Source of the DNA: Candidatus Uabimicrobium amorphum
GTDB lineage: Bacteria; Planctomycetota; Uabimicrobiia; Uabimicrobiales; Uabimicrobiaceae
DNA length: 64,000 nucleotides
Assembly: GCF_009002475.1 (NCBI RefSeq)
Contig: NZ_AP019860.1
Coordinates: forward strand, 1,984,001 to 2,048,000
Direction of reading: 5' to 3'
The translations under genes and the position numbers were made by a program. Below the pieces are notes generated by a model, which saw only the letters and a list, made by a program, of their open reading frames with translations, searched no databases and had not been told where the DNA came from. How positions within the stretch are numbered: position 1 is the stretch's first letter; each line of letters begins with the position of its first letter. This document shows, in pieces, positions 54,422 through 63,492 of the stretch.

Positions 54422-57418
54422 ATGTCTGAGGTAGTCAAAGTAATTTTAAAAGATAAAATTGCAAATAAATTAGTCGCCTTAAAGTTAAAAGAGCAAAACA
54501 GAATAGGTCGTGCGATTCTTGTTCTCAAAAAGAAATACGAACATCTAAAAGATTTAGATCTAGCCTTATACTACAAAAATGAAGAGCTTGATCTCAATAT
54601 GAACGTTCAACAATTTATCGCAGACTACAATTATACCGAAAAAAAACGTATTGAAATACGCCAAGTTACACCGGCTGTTGAAGTAAATACTTTTGCAGCG
54701 GAAGAAGTACCACCTGCTGCACCTCAAAAGCAACAAGCAGACTACATCGCGATGATGAGCCAAGGAAAAACAAGTTTCCAGCAAGCAATTCTTGAACTTT
54801 TTGCCTCTTGTGGAATGATCAGCGGTGACACCAACGATATTTTGGTAAAAGCTCAGCAACTCAATCAACCAATATCACAAGTACTCATCGAAGGAAGATA
54901 TGTATCTGAGCAAGATTACTTAACTACCATCAACAGTAAACTAGATATACCAACTATTAATGTAAATCATTTAGAAGTTCCCAGTGAAGTTTTGGGCAAA
55001 ATAAACAAAGATGTTGCCGAACATTGCAGTGCACTCCCTATAAAAGAAGAGGGTGGAGTACTATTTGTTGCCGTTCCTAATCCTTTTGATGTACAAAAGC
55101 TACAGGAAATTAGATCTTTAGCAAAGCAACAAATAGAAACTGTTCTCGCACCAGAAAACAGTATACAGCAACGTATACAACAACTCTATGCCAAAAAAGA
55201 AGAAAAACTTATCATTGAAAACGGAAGAAGACTCTCCAGTGATGAGTTATCAATGGACAAATGTGATGCACCTACTGTTTGGCAAGATAAAGACGATTTT
55301 TTTGCCGACGATGAGCCTCAAAAACCAGAAGGACAAATATGGGATGCCCCTACTCTAGTCACTCGCTCTGGCGAAGATGGCACGCCTGAAATTATGGATG
55401 AACAACAACCTTTTGATCTGCATGAAGAAGCTGCCTTTGGTGGTATGGACGAACTCATCCAATCTGCTAACCAAGAAGAGGGACTACAAGCAGGTAGCAG
55501 TGATGGATTTTCCATTGATGGTGGAAACCCCATGGGAGATGGCTTTTCTATCGACGCCGATGCTGGTGCAGAAATGGGAGATGGCTTTGAAATAGGTGGT
55601 GGCGATGCCACAGATCCTATGAGTGATGGCTTTGCTATAGATGGTGGTGACGATGCCGCAGCTGATCCTATGAGCGATGGTTTTGCCATAGGTGGTGATG
55701 ATGATGCCGCAGTTGATCCTATGAACGATGGTTTTGCCATAGGTGGTGATGATGCCGCAGCCGATCCTATGAGTGATGGTTTTGCCATAGGTGGTGACGA
55801 TACCGCCGCGAATCCTATGGACGACGGATTTGCCATCGGAGGTGATAGTCCCGATTCGATGAGCGATGGATTTTCGATAGACGGTGACGATACCGCCGCG
55901 AATCCTATGGACGACGGATTTGCCATCGACGGAGGTGATAGTCCTGATTCGATGAGCGACGGATTTTCGATAGACGGTGATGCCAACAGTGCAATGGAAG
56001 ATGGTTTTTCTCTTGATAGCGATGATAGTGCAAGTGCTGCTGCACCGATGGCCGATGCCGATGGCTTTGATATCGACAGTGACGATGGTACGAATGCCAT
56101 GGATGAAAATATTGCCACAGATGCAAGCGCTAGCGATACAGAAAGTGGTGGTTTCGACATAGATCAAGAATCACCTTTGGCTGAAACTGGTGAACCCCAA
56201 GACGAAGAAACACCAGAGACATCACAAGAAGATACCGCTTCTGACAGTTTGATTGAATCAAGCGAAAGTCAAGTAAGCATGGATGATGAAGCCGAAGCGG
56301 AAGACAAAGCAGAAGCTGACAGTCCACAAGAAAGTTCTGCGGAAGCACCACAAGGTGAACTCGCCATTGGGGAAGAAATCCCACTTTACGGTGGCATTAA
56401 TCCTGAAGAGCTAGAACAAGATTCGAAAGATGAAATTGCCATCAAATCAGAGGCAAATATCGATACACCTGCCGAGGAAGAGCAAAAAAAGACAAAAGCA
56501 GACGATCCAGAAATGAATCTTACCGACGAAGAAGAGTTGTTGGAACAAAGTATACGCGACGAGTTTTTAGAATCGCGACATGAACAAGAGGCTGATACGG
56601 AAAGTTCCTCGTCTCTGGAACAAGATGCGGAAGAATCTGAAACACAACAAGAAACCCCAGAGCAAGAAGAACCTACACAGCCAGCAGAAGAGCCTGCACC
56701 ACCACAAGAAAAAAAACAAGCACAACCGCAGCCTGTTGCGCAAGCACAACCAGCTCAACCAGTTGCACAGCCGAAGAAAAAGCTCACCTCGCTGCGACGT
56801 AACATTCATGTGAAGCACTACAACAAAATATCTTTATGGAAAACATATCCCATCAACGTAGTTTTTTCCAAAAAGAAAATAAAGATACAATCAGCAGACA
56901 ATGTCACCCAAGTAAGAGGAAGAATAAGTGTGTCGGCAGACAATCCTACCGTAAAAATTGTTCCTCATGTACCAGGATGCATTGTTTCTTCACAAGAGGT
57001 TTATGTTGACTTAAGTGGAGACGTAAAAGCCCAAATATGGATAACCCCTGTCTCCGTAGGAAAAATACAAGATGCGCATCTACAATTTTGGCATGATGGC
57101 AAACGTGTATGTCATATAGATTTGGACTTCCAGGTGGTCAAACAGACTTCAGCGAAGTTTTCGATGGCCTGTGCTTTCATTTTTCCAATACTATCTTTAA
57201 TTCACACAGTTTTTGGTCAACAAATCATCGAAAAATCACCAAAGGTGATGGGTTTTGCCTTACAAAAACTAGATGAATTTGCCCAGCAAACCAACGGAGT
57301 ATTTAATCTCGGTTTAATTGTGGGTCTTTCCTTCTTAGGTCTTGCAGGAATATTCTACTTACTCAACCGACACAAAAAAGGCCTACCAGTAGACGATAAT
57401 CTTGAATTAACATATTAA
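54422..57418 (+). CDS. Chimeric MshEN-domain membrane protein with acidic repeats
   Basis: A 998-residue protein. Residues 1-80 form a small beta-grasp-like domain (MSEVVKVILKDKIANKLVAL). Residues about 105-235 are a GspE/PilB N-terminal (MshEN) domain (VSEQDYLTTINSKLDIP, ALPIKEEGGVLFVAVPNPFD). Residues about 360-530 are degenerate repeats of the type DPMSDGFAIGGDD, and 530-790 are Asp/Glu/Gln-rich. Residues about 800-905 are a beta domain with KIVPHVPGCIV, shared with the 31831 protein. Two membrane helices end the chain (about 916-935 and 957-980). It has no ATPase domain, so it is not a pilus motor. The start at 54422 has AAGGA upstream. Confidence 0.82.
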   Translation: MSEVVKVILKDKIANKLVALKLKEQNRIGRAILVLKKKYEHLKDLDLALYYKNEELDLNMNVQQFIADYNYTEKKRIEIRQVTPAVEVNTFAAEEVPPAAPQKQQADYIAMMSQGKTSFQQAILELFASCGMISGDTNDILVKAQQLNQPISQVLIEGRYVSEQDYLTTINSKLDIPTINVNHLEVPSEVLGKINKDVAEHCSALPIKEEGGVLFVAVPNPFDVQKLQEIRSLAKQQIETVLAPENSIQQRIQQLYAKKEEKLIIENGRRLSSDELSMDKCDAPTVWQDKDDFFADDEPQKPEGQIWDAPTLVTRSGEDGTPEIMDEQQPFDLHEEAAFGGMDELIQSANQEEGLQAGSSDGFSIDGGNPMGDGFSIDADAGAEMGDGFEIGGGDATDPMSDGFAIDGGDDAAADPMSDGFAIGGDDDAAVDPMNDGFAIGGDDAAADPMSDGFAIGGDDTAANPMDDGFAIGGDSPDSMSDGFSIDGDDTAANPMDDGFAIDGGDSPDSMSDGFSIDGDANSAMEDGFSLDSDDSASAAAPMADADGFDIDSDDGTNAMDENIATDASASDTESGGFDIDQESPLAETGEPQDEETPETSQEDTASDSLIESSESQVSMDDEAEAEDKAEADSPQESSAEAPQGELAIGEEIPLYGGINPEELEQDSKDEIAIKSEANIDTPAEEEQKKTKADDPEMNLTDEEELLEQSIRDEFLESRHEQEADTESSSSLEQDAEESETQQETPEQEEPTQPAEEPAPPQEKKQAQPQPVAQAQPAQPVAQPKKKLTSLRRNIHVKHYNKISLWKTYPINVVFSKKKIKIQSADNVTQVRGRISVSADNPTVKIVPHVPGCIVSSQEVYVDLSGDVKAQIWITPVSVGKIQDAHLQFWHDGKRVCHIDLDFQVVKQTSAKFSMACAFIFPILSLIHTVFGQQIIEKSPKVMGFALQKLDEFAQQTNGVFNLGLIVGLSFLGLAGIFYLLNRHKKGLPVDDNLELTY
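55500..56010 (+). repeat. Degenerate DGFAI-type coding repeats
   Basis: Roughly a dozen units of about 45 bp, coding MSDGFAIGGDDAAADP and variants (with DDGFAIDGGDSPDS). The units drift strongly toward the 3' end. They lie in the middle of the 54422 protein. Confidence 0.8.
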
Positions 57419-57452
57419 TCAGAAAATTACGAACATATCGCTACTAAAAAAT

Positions 57453-57493
57453 GTAAACGTGGACGTTGTTGTTACAATAGCGTTCACGTTTAC
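57453..57493 (+). terminator. 13-bp hairpin after the MshEN gene
   Basis: GTAAACGTGGACG and CGTTCACGTTTAC form a 13-bp stem with one G-U pair and a 15-base loop, 34 bases past the stop. There is no strong T-run. Confidence 0.6.
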
Positions 57494-57594
57494 GTTCATG
57501 TTATGTGCTGTGCTAAACTATTGTAAAAAAGGCTATGCATCAGTGGTAGCCATTGCACTCAATTTTGTTTCAACCTATTTTATGGAATTTGCAG

Positions 57595-59271
57595 ATGAGT
57601 CATGAATTAATTGGTTCATACTTGGGGAAGTATAAAATCATTTCACTGATTGAAGCCAATAATTCCAGCATTACTTTTCATGCTTTTGATACAGAAAACG
57701 ATACCAAAAAGATGGTCATTGTTTTCAAAGAAGGTTATGTCAAAACCGAAAAACAAAAACAGGCGCTGTACAAAGTTCTTCTGAGCACAACAAAATGGTC
57801 GCACCCCAATATTATAACGCCTGAAGAGGTGAGCTATGAAAAGAATACTTTTTATGCTGGCTTTCCCATGTATGAACAATCTCTAGCTGATGCTTGCCAA
57901 AAATCTGGTGTGATTACAACAATAAAAGCTCTTGAAATCGCAAAACAAATTGGACAAGCTTTGCTCTACGCACACGAAAAGAACGTTCTACATATAAACA
58001 TAAGTCCTTTTTCCGTATTCACCGAAAACAATGAAAATGTTAAGGTGATGGGCTTCGGTTTTATACCAGATGTTGATTTTTGGATCAACAGCGATATTAT
58101 TGATTGCCCTTTTTACAGTGCTCCTGAGCTTGTCATGGAAAACAAAGTTTCTCCTGCCAGTGATTTATATTCGCTTGGAACATCTCTTTTTCACTTGCTA
58201 AGTGGCCTAATGCCATTTGAAGGCGAAACAACAGAAGCTATTTTTAAACAAATTGCATTTTCCGCAACCCCAGAAATACAAAAGCATCGTCCGAATATTT
58301 CCTCTTCAATGAACGACCTAATCAAAAAATTGATGGAGAAAAAGCCACAAGATCGTTTTGCCTCGGTGACAGACTTCTTAAAAGAGATACAAAGTATTTC
58401 TTCGGGAAACAGGAAGACAGGAAACAAAAATGTCGAAGATGTATTTCTTGCCTATGTAAATCGAAGTCAAATACCCGATGAACAAATCGTCAATATTTTA
58501 GAAACGATATCACATCAAAGAAATGTAAAGACCCAAGCAAGAACTTTAATGGAACGCATTGCTATTCAGGAACTATCGGAAAAATTAAATTGCAATACCA
58601 AAGTAATCGAAGCGATAAAGAATAGCCCAAAGATCATCGACAACCCTCGGGAATGGATCAAAAAACGCACCCCAGTACCCGAAACAAATTCAACACCGGA
58701 AAATATGACATCGGCCCCCACAAAAGTTCTACCAAAATCACCAAAATCAGCGCCAGCGCCAACACCAATGCCAGAGTCAAACGCGGCAGTTTCAGAGCCA
58801 TCGCAAACTCAAAGAACACGTATCATAAAATCAGGTAACACCAGCGAATACATGAATATGATGGCCAATATAAATTCGAATAAAAAACCAGAGCTGAAGA
58901 AGACGAAAACAAATCTGACACGCAACATTGATTTTGAAACATTCAAGCAGTCGCGGAAGACCCAAACCCCCATACGTCAGGCACAAGGTCATCAAACTCC
59001 TATACGCAATATGCAACCACAAAAAGCGTTTACTCCGGTTCTACCACCGATGCAAAAAATGGTCACGAAACCCACAGAAACGTTTAAACCACCCACAGAA
59101 ACGTTTAAACCACCCACATTAGAACCATCATCTCCCGTAAAAAGCATTTTTAAACAAACAATAAAATTGTTGTTATTAGCATTTTTAGGTATTGTCATTG
59201 TTGCCGCTATTTATATATTTTTATCTCCCTATTTACAGCAAGAACTCAAAAAATGGATTTTTAATAATTAG
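57595..59271 (+). CDS. Membrane-anchored Ser/Thr pseudokinase
   Basis: A 558-residue protein. The first 275 residues have the Hanks kinase fold (QIGQALLYAHEKNVLH, YSAPELV, SDLYSLGTSLFHLLSGLMPF). The glycine loop is lost (IEANNSSITF), the catalytic HRD is HIN (133-135) and DFG is GFG (153-155). A lysine (K45) persists at the beta-3 position. It should therefore bind but not transfer phosphate. A Thr/Pro/Gln-rich linker with duplicated PTETFKPP follows, then a C-terminal membrane helix (about 520-545). It heads a tight operon; the active kinase starts 7 bases after its stop. The start at 57595 (MSHELIG) has only a weak GGA upstream. Confidence 0.88.
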   Translation: MSHELIGSYLGKYKIISLIEANNSSITFHAFDTENDTKKMVIVFKEGYVKTEKQKQALYKVLLSTTKWSHPNIITPEEVSYEKNTFYAGFPMYEQSLADACQKSGVITTIKALEIAKQIGQALLYAHEKNVLHINISPFSVFTENNENVKVMGFGFIPDVDFWINSDIIDCPFYSAPELVMENKVSPASDLYSLGTSLFHLLSGLMPFEGETTEAIFKQIAFSATPEIQKHRPNISSSMNDLIKKLMEKKPQDRFASVTDFLKEIQSISSGNRKTGNKNVEDVFLAYVNRSQIPDEQIVNILETISHQRNVKTQARTLMERIAIQELSEKLNCNTKVIEAIKNSPKIIDNPREWIKKRTPVPETNSTPENMTSAPTKVLPKSPKSAPAPTPMPESNAAVSEPSQTQRTRIIKSGNTSEYMNMMANINSNKKPELKKTKTNLTRNIDFETFKQSRKTQTPIRQAQGHQTPIRNMQPQKAFTPVLPPMQKMVTKPTETFKPPTETFKPPTLEPSSPVKSIFKQTIKLLLLAFLGIVIVAAIYIFLSPYLQQELKKWIFNN

Positions 59272-59278
59272 GTAATTT

Positions 59279-60070
59279 ATGCAAAACGTCAAAGGATTTC
59301 AACTACTACAAAAAATTGGAGAAGGTGCGACAAGTATTGTTTTTAAAGCCGTTCAAACAAGTATGGGAAGAAATGTAGCGGTAAAAATACTCCGTCCTGA
59401 ATTGGCAAAAAATTTTGAAATACAACAACGATTTGTATCAGAAGCCAAGGCGGTAGCAAAACTTTCTCATCGCAATATTATCAAAGGAATAAATGTCGGA
59501 CGTACCGCCAATAACCTCATTTATTTTGTCATGGAATATGTCGATGGTGATACGGGATTACAACTCATCCGCAAAAACAAAAAATTACCAGAAAAACAAG
59601 TTATTTCCATTACAAAGCAAATGGCTCTTGCCTTAGAGCACGCCCACAAACACAAAATGTTACACAAAGACATCAAGCCAGAGAATATCATGGTTACGAA
59701 AACAGGTTGTGCCAAACTATGTGATCTTGGTTTAGCGGCAGCGCAACTTGACGGTTCAAAAATTACAGGAACACCTTACTACATATCTCCGGAACAAGCA
59801 CGAGGTGAGGCCGATATAGATATACGCAGCGATATCTATTCTCTTGGGATTACCGCTTACCATTTCGCTACGGGAAAAGTACCTTTTGGTGGTACCCCTA
59901 CTGTTGTTATGTCAAAACATCTAACACAAAAAGTACGCCATCCGAAAGACCTTGTTCCTGAGCTTTCAGATTCTTTATGCAATATTATTATGAAAATGGT
60001 AAAAAAAGACCCTGATGGCCGTTATCAAAATCCCACACAACTTGCTGCGGCTCTCACAAAACTGCGATAA
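59279..60070 (+). CDS. Soluble Ser/Thr protein kinase
   Basis: A 263-residue minimal Hanks kinase, with glycine loop GEGATS, K36, catalytic HKDIKPEN (D131), DLG in place of DFG (D149 retained), SPEQARGE and SDIYSLGITAYHFATGKVPF. All catalytic residues are present. It has no sensor, membrane or repeat domain. It lies 7 bases after a pseudokinase and 10 before an Old Yellow Enzyme-like gene. I infer that the pseudokinase may anchor or regulate it at the membrane. Confidence 0.93.
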   Translation: MQNVKGFQLLQKIGEGATSIVFKAVQTSMGRNVAVKILRPELAKNFEIQQRFVSEAKAVAKLSHRNIIKGINVGRTANNLIYFVMEYVDGDTGLQLIRKNKKLPEKQVISITKQMALALEHAHKHKMLHKDIKPENIMVTKTGCAKLCDLGLAAAQLDGSKITGTPYYISPEQARGEADIDIRSDIYSLGITAYHFATGKVPFGGTPTVVMSKHLTQKVRHPKDLVPELSDSLCNIIMKMVKKDPDGRYQNPTQLAAALTKLR

Positions 60071-60080
60071 GGATAAATCC

Positions 60081-61172
60081 ATGCAACAAATATTTTCTCC
60101 CGTATCTTTCGGACGCCTAAAATTGCGCAACCGCATCGCCATGGCCCCGATGACCAGGCGCAAAGCCAAAAAAGATGGTATTCCTACCCCTGAAATCATT
60201 GAGTATTATCGTCGTCGTGCGCAAGGTGAAGTGGGGTTGATTATTAGTGAAGGTACAGGAATTGATAGCTTTCATGCTTATGATACTCTCACCGTTCCAC
60301 GTTTCGAAAGCGATGAGCAACTCGAAGGCTGGAAAAAAGTAGTTGATGCAATCCACGAAGAAGGTAGCGCTTTTGCTCCACAACTTTGGCATACCGGCCG
60401 TTACGCGCACAATCCTATCGGACCTAGTGCATGCGAAATGCCTCCCAAAGCCGATGGAACTTCGCGTCCTTCTGTACAGGAAATGAATGAACACCATTTT
60501 GCGCAAGTTATCAACGCTTACATTGAAGCGGCAAAAAATGCAGAAGCCATTGGTTGCGATGCCATTGAAATTCACGGTGCCCACGGCTACCTCCTAGATT
60601 CTTTTGTGAGTCCTGTGACCAACAAGCGTCAAGATCAATATGGCGGTAGTCTGGAGAATCGTATACGCTTTCCCATCGAAGTAGCCACTGCAGTGCGTGG
60701 AGCCGTCTCTGAAGACTTTCCCATTATTTACCGCTTTAGCCAATGGCAACTCGCGGACTACAACCAAATCAAATTCTCCAATCCACAACAACTAGAGCTG
60801 TGGGTCACTGCGCTCAAGAATGCAGGAGTAGATATTCTACATGTCAGCACATACGACGCCACCGTTCCTGGTTTTCCAGAAGTAGATTCCCATAAAACGT
60901 TGTGCGGTTGGGCACGAGAATTATCGGGTTTACCATGTATTGCGGTAGGAAAAGTAACCGTAAGTCTTACTTTCAATAATGCATACGGGGAAGAACAAGA
61001 TCAAGTCGCTTCTCCGCAACCCGCCTTCGATTTAGTAGAAAATAACGAAGCAGACCTCATTGCTGTAGGACGCGCCCTTATTGCGAACCCCAACTGGGTA
61101 CAAATAGTAAAACGCGGTGAGTGGCAACAACTCCGTCCTTTTCACAAAGATTTATTAAAAGACCTTGTATAG
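60081..61172 (+). CDS. NADH:flavin oxidoreductase, Old Yellow Enzyme family
   Basis: A 363-residue FMN-dependent TIM-barrel enzyme. It starts MQQIFSPVSFGRLKLRNRI, then AMAPMTR, DAIEIHGAHGYLLDSFVSP and TNKRQDQYGGSLENRIRF, followed by EADLIAVGRALIANP. It reduces activated C=C bonds with NAD(P)H; the substrate is unknown. The start at 60081 has AAGGA upstream; an earlier ATG at 60015 lies inside the kinase gene and is less likely. It lies 10 bases after the kinase and 10 before the next gene. Confidence 0.92.
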   Translation: MQQIFSPVSFGRLKLRNRIAMAPMTRRKAKKDGIPTPEIIEYYRRRAQGEVGLIISEGTGIDSFHAYDTLTVPRFESDEQLEGWKKVVDAIHEEGSAFAPQLWHTGRYAHNPIGPSACEMPPKADGTSRPSVQEMNEHHFAQVINAYIEAAKNAEAIGCDAIEIHGAHGYLLDSFVSPVTNKRQDQYGGSLENRIRFPIEVATAVRGAVSEDFPIIYRFSQWQLADYNQIKFSNPQQLELWVTALKNAGVDILHVSTYDATVPGFPEVDSHKTLCGWARELSGLPCIAVGKVTVSLTFNNAYGEEQDQVASPQPAFDLVENNEADLIAVGRALIANPNWVQIVKRGEWQQLRPFHKDLLKDLV

Positions 61173-61182
61173 GAAAACAAAC

Positions 61183-62223
61183 ATGTGGATGATTTATGGC
61201 GCAAATGGTTACTCAGGACATCTCATCGCTCGTATGGCAGTAGACCAAGGAATGAAACCCATCATTGCCGGGCGCAATGTTGAACAGTTGACAAAAATTT
61301 CCACAGAACTATCACTGGAAAAGCGTATATTCTCGCTAGATGATGTCGATAAAATCGTGGAAAATATACAAGATATCGATGTGGTCCTGCATTGTGCTGG
61401 CCCATTTTCACGTACCGCTTCGCCCATGGTAGAAGCTTGTCTAAAAAGTAAAACGCACTATTTAGACATTACCGGTGAAATGGGAGTATTCGCCAGCGTA
61501 CAACAACAAGATGACGCGGCAAAACAGCAACAAATTATGTTAATGCCTGGGGTAGGCTTTGATGTTGTTCCCACGGACTGTATGGCTGCACATCTCAAAA
61601 AACGCCTACCAACAGCCACACACCTTGCTCTAGCTTTTCAGGGATCGGGGGGAATTTCACATGGTACAGCAACCACCATGGCCGAAAATGCTGGTAACGG
61701 TGGCTGTGTTCGCCGCGACGGTAAACTCGTAAAAGTAAAGTCGGCGTGGAAAACACGCAGTATCGATTTTGGCTATGGCAAAACAAAAGCAATCACTATA
61801 CCATGGGGCGATGTTTTTACTGCTTACTACAGTACGAATATACCCAACATCGAAGTATACATGGCGGCTCCTTTTGCCATGCGTTTTGGTGCCAAAGCCA
61901 CGAGACGTTTAGGTTTTTTATTGAGTAGCTCTCCTGTACAAAATTACCTGAAAAAACGTATCAAAGCGCAACCAGCAGGACCAAGTGATCAAGAGCGCAT
62001 GCGCGGAAGATGTTTGGTATGGGGCGAAGTAAAAGACGGAGAAAAAACATTAACTTCAATACTTGAAGGACCAGAAGGATACACCTTTACGGCAATCGCG
62101 GCGCTCAAAATCGTACAAAAAGTTCTGGAGGGAGAAATCAAAGCTGGTTTCCAAACTCCTTCTCTCGTTTATGGAAGTAGCCTAGTAGAATCCTGCGAAG
62201 GTGTTGTTCTAAAGGACGTGTAA
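61183..62223 (+). CDS. Saccharopine dehydrogenase-like NAD(P)-binding protein
   Basis: A 346-residue Rossmann-fold protein starting MWMIYGANGYSGHLIARMA, a glycine-rich dinucleotide-binding motif. GPFSRTASPMVEACLKSKTHYLDITGE and GVGFDVVPTDCMAAHL match the family of saccharopine dehydrogenase-like/trans-acting enoyl reductase proteins. Function is not clear: members act on lysine metabolism or on lipid or polyketide enoyl reduction. The adjacent Old Yellow Enzyme suggests a shared reductive pathway. AGGA precedes the ATG at 61183. Its stop overlaps the next start (TAATG). Confidence 0.85.
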   Translation: MWMIYGANGYSGHLIARMAVDQGMKPIIAGRNVEQLTKISTELSLEKRIFSLDDVDKIVENIQDIDVVLHCAGPFSRTASPMVEACLKSKTHYLDITGEMGVFASVQQQDDAAKQQQIMLMPGVGFDVVPTDCMAAHLKKRLPTATHLALAFQGSGGISHGTATTMAENAGNGGCVRRDGKLVKVKSAWKTRSIDFGYGKTKAITIPWGDVFTAYYSTNIPNIEVYMAAPFAMRFGAKATRRLGFLLSSSPVQNYLKKRIKAQPAGPSDQERMRGRCLVWGEVKDGEKTLTSILEGPEGYTFTAIAALKIVQKVLEGEIKAGFQTPSLVYGSSLVESCEGVVLKDV

Positions 62224-63467
62224 TGGTTGACTACACACAGGAATTTAAACAAAATACGCAACAAGATCCAAAACAGAGTGCACAGCAAAATAAAAGCTCA
62301 CCAGCACAACCTCTCGCCAAGACCGAGCTACAACAGATCGTAGAACACGGTAAGGCGCAATGGCAAATAAAAAACAAATGGTGGTTCTATACAGAGCTTC
62401 TTTTACTACGAATTATATATCTAGCCTTCTATATTTGTTTTGTTACGGTAATGGCTTTTTTCCTGGACTGTTACGAGCTAATATTTATTATCGCCTTCAC
62501 TTTTATCGTTACCGCAAATATGAAACTTCTTTCCTATTTAGTAGGAAACCACACGGTTCTCGATTCCATTCCTCTCGTAGGACATACATTGAGGATTTTT
62601 CGCAAACTATATATCTTTTACTTTACCCACAAACCTCCGGCATTTATATACTACACTTTTTATTTTCCGTTGGCTTTTATCACAGCCCTTTTCTCCTTCC
62701 GCGTACGCGAAGAATTAAAACTTTATTGCCAAATAGTTTACGGGATAACGCTTTTGTTTATCGCCAAAGTAGCCATTTACTACTTTAGTATTTTCCCTCC
62801 ATATCTCTCCGTAGAAGACGCGTTTGTATACCTTTTTGTGCAAATTGTCATGACAACCATCATCACCTTGGCGTTTGTTTCTCCGGTGATCTCGACTTCT
62901 TTCGTTCTCCATTTTACAGGGCATCGTACCATCTTAAAATTTATCAATGGACTACTTTTACTATTGTTACTCCTTTTTTCTGTGGTGTGCATTGACTTGT
63001 CGAATGATGAATATCATGCCTCTTTTTTGGCAGAGCAAACATTAAAAATGCGTATGGAAAAATCGGCTTTCCGCCGCGATTTGACAGAACAAACCACAGA
63101 GTTTTCTAAAAAAGAATTTCCGCAAATAAATGCCGCGGACATGATATTTACCGACTTACGCTGGTCAAAAAAGTACCGAAAACATATCGAAAAACTACTT
63201 GCCACCAGTGAAAAACGAGCATTTTCTGCCATTATTATCACTGACAGTGACAAACAAAATTGGCTATTTATTTGCTGTAGAGTTCAACAGGATGCATATT
63301 TATTATATGCATGCGACACCAAAAAAAATGTATATACTTCCTGGAGACAATTACCCGAAGCTATCCAACAAAAATTTACCGTGGAGCCGATTGCCGATCC
63401 GTCGCAACCATCGATCATTAGCGATTTTTCATTAATTGATGAATCTCCTCTAACTTCGACTCATTAA
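62223..63467 (+). CDS. Multi-pass membrane protein of unknown function
   Basis: I do not recognise this 414-residue protein. It has a Gln/Lys-rich cytosolic start (first 50 residues), then about six membrane helices between residues 57 and 260, then a soluble C-terminal 150 residues (EFSKKEFPQINAADMIFTDLRWSKK and SAIIITDSDKQNWLFICCRV). The last part resembles a small beta domain. Coupled to the saccharopine dehydrogenase-like gene by a one-base overlap and followed after 25 bases by a secreted-protein gene. Confidence 0.8.
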   Translation: MVDYTQEFKQNTQQDPKQSAQQNKSSPAQPLAKTELQQIVEHGKAQWQIKNKWWFYTELLLLRIIYLAFYICFVTVMAFFLDCYELIFIIAFTFIVTANMKLLSYLVGNHTVLDSIPLVGHTLRIFRKLYIFYFTHKPPAFIYYTFYFPLAFITALFSFRVREELKLYCQIVYGITLLFIAKVAIYYFSIFPPYLSVEDAFVYLFVQIVMTTIITLAFVSPVISTSFVLHFTGHRTILKFINGLLLLLLLLFSVVCIDLSNDEYHASFLAEQTLKMRMEKSAFRRDLTEQTTEFSKKEFPQINAADMIFTDLRWSKKYRKHIEKLLATSEKRAFSAIIITDSDKQNWLFICCRVQQDAYLLYACDTKKNVYTSWRQLPEAIQQKFTVEPIADPSQPSIISDFSLIDESPLTSTH

Positions 63468-63492
63468 TCACACAAACAAGAGAGGAAAACAC

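Noticed and set aside
55318..56160. A 280-residue minus-strand frame in the DGFAI repeat region
   Set aside because: A by-product of the coding repeats on the plus strand; it begins and ends within the MshEN protein gene.
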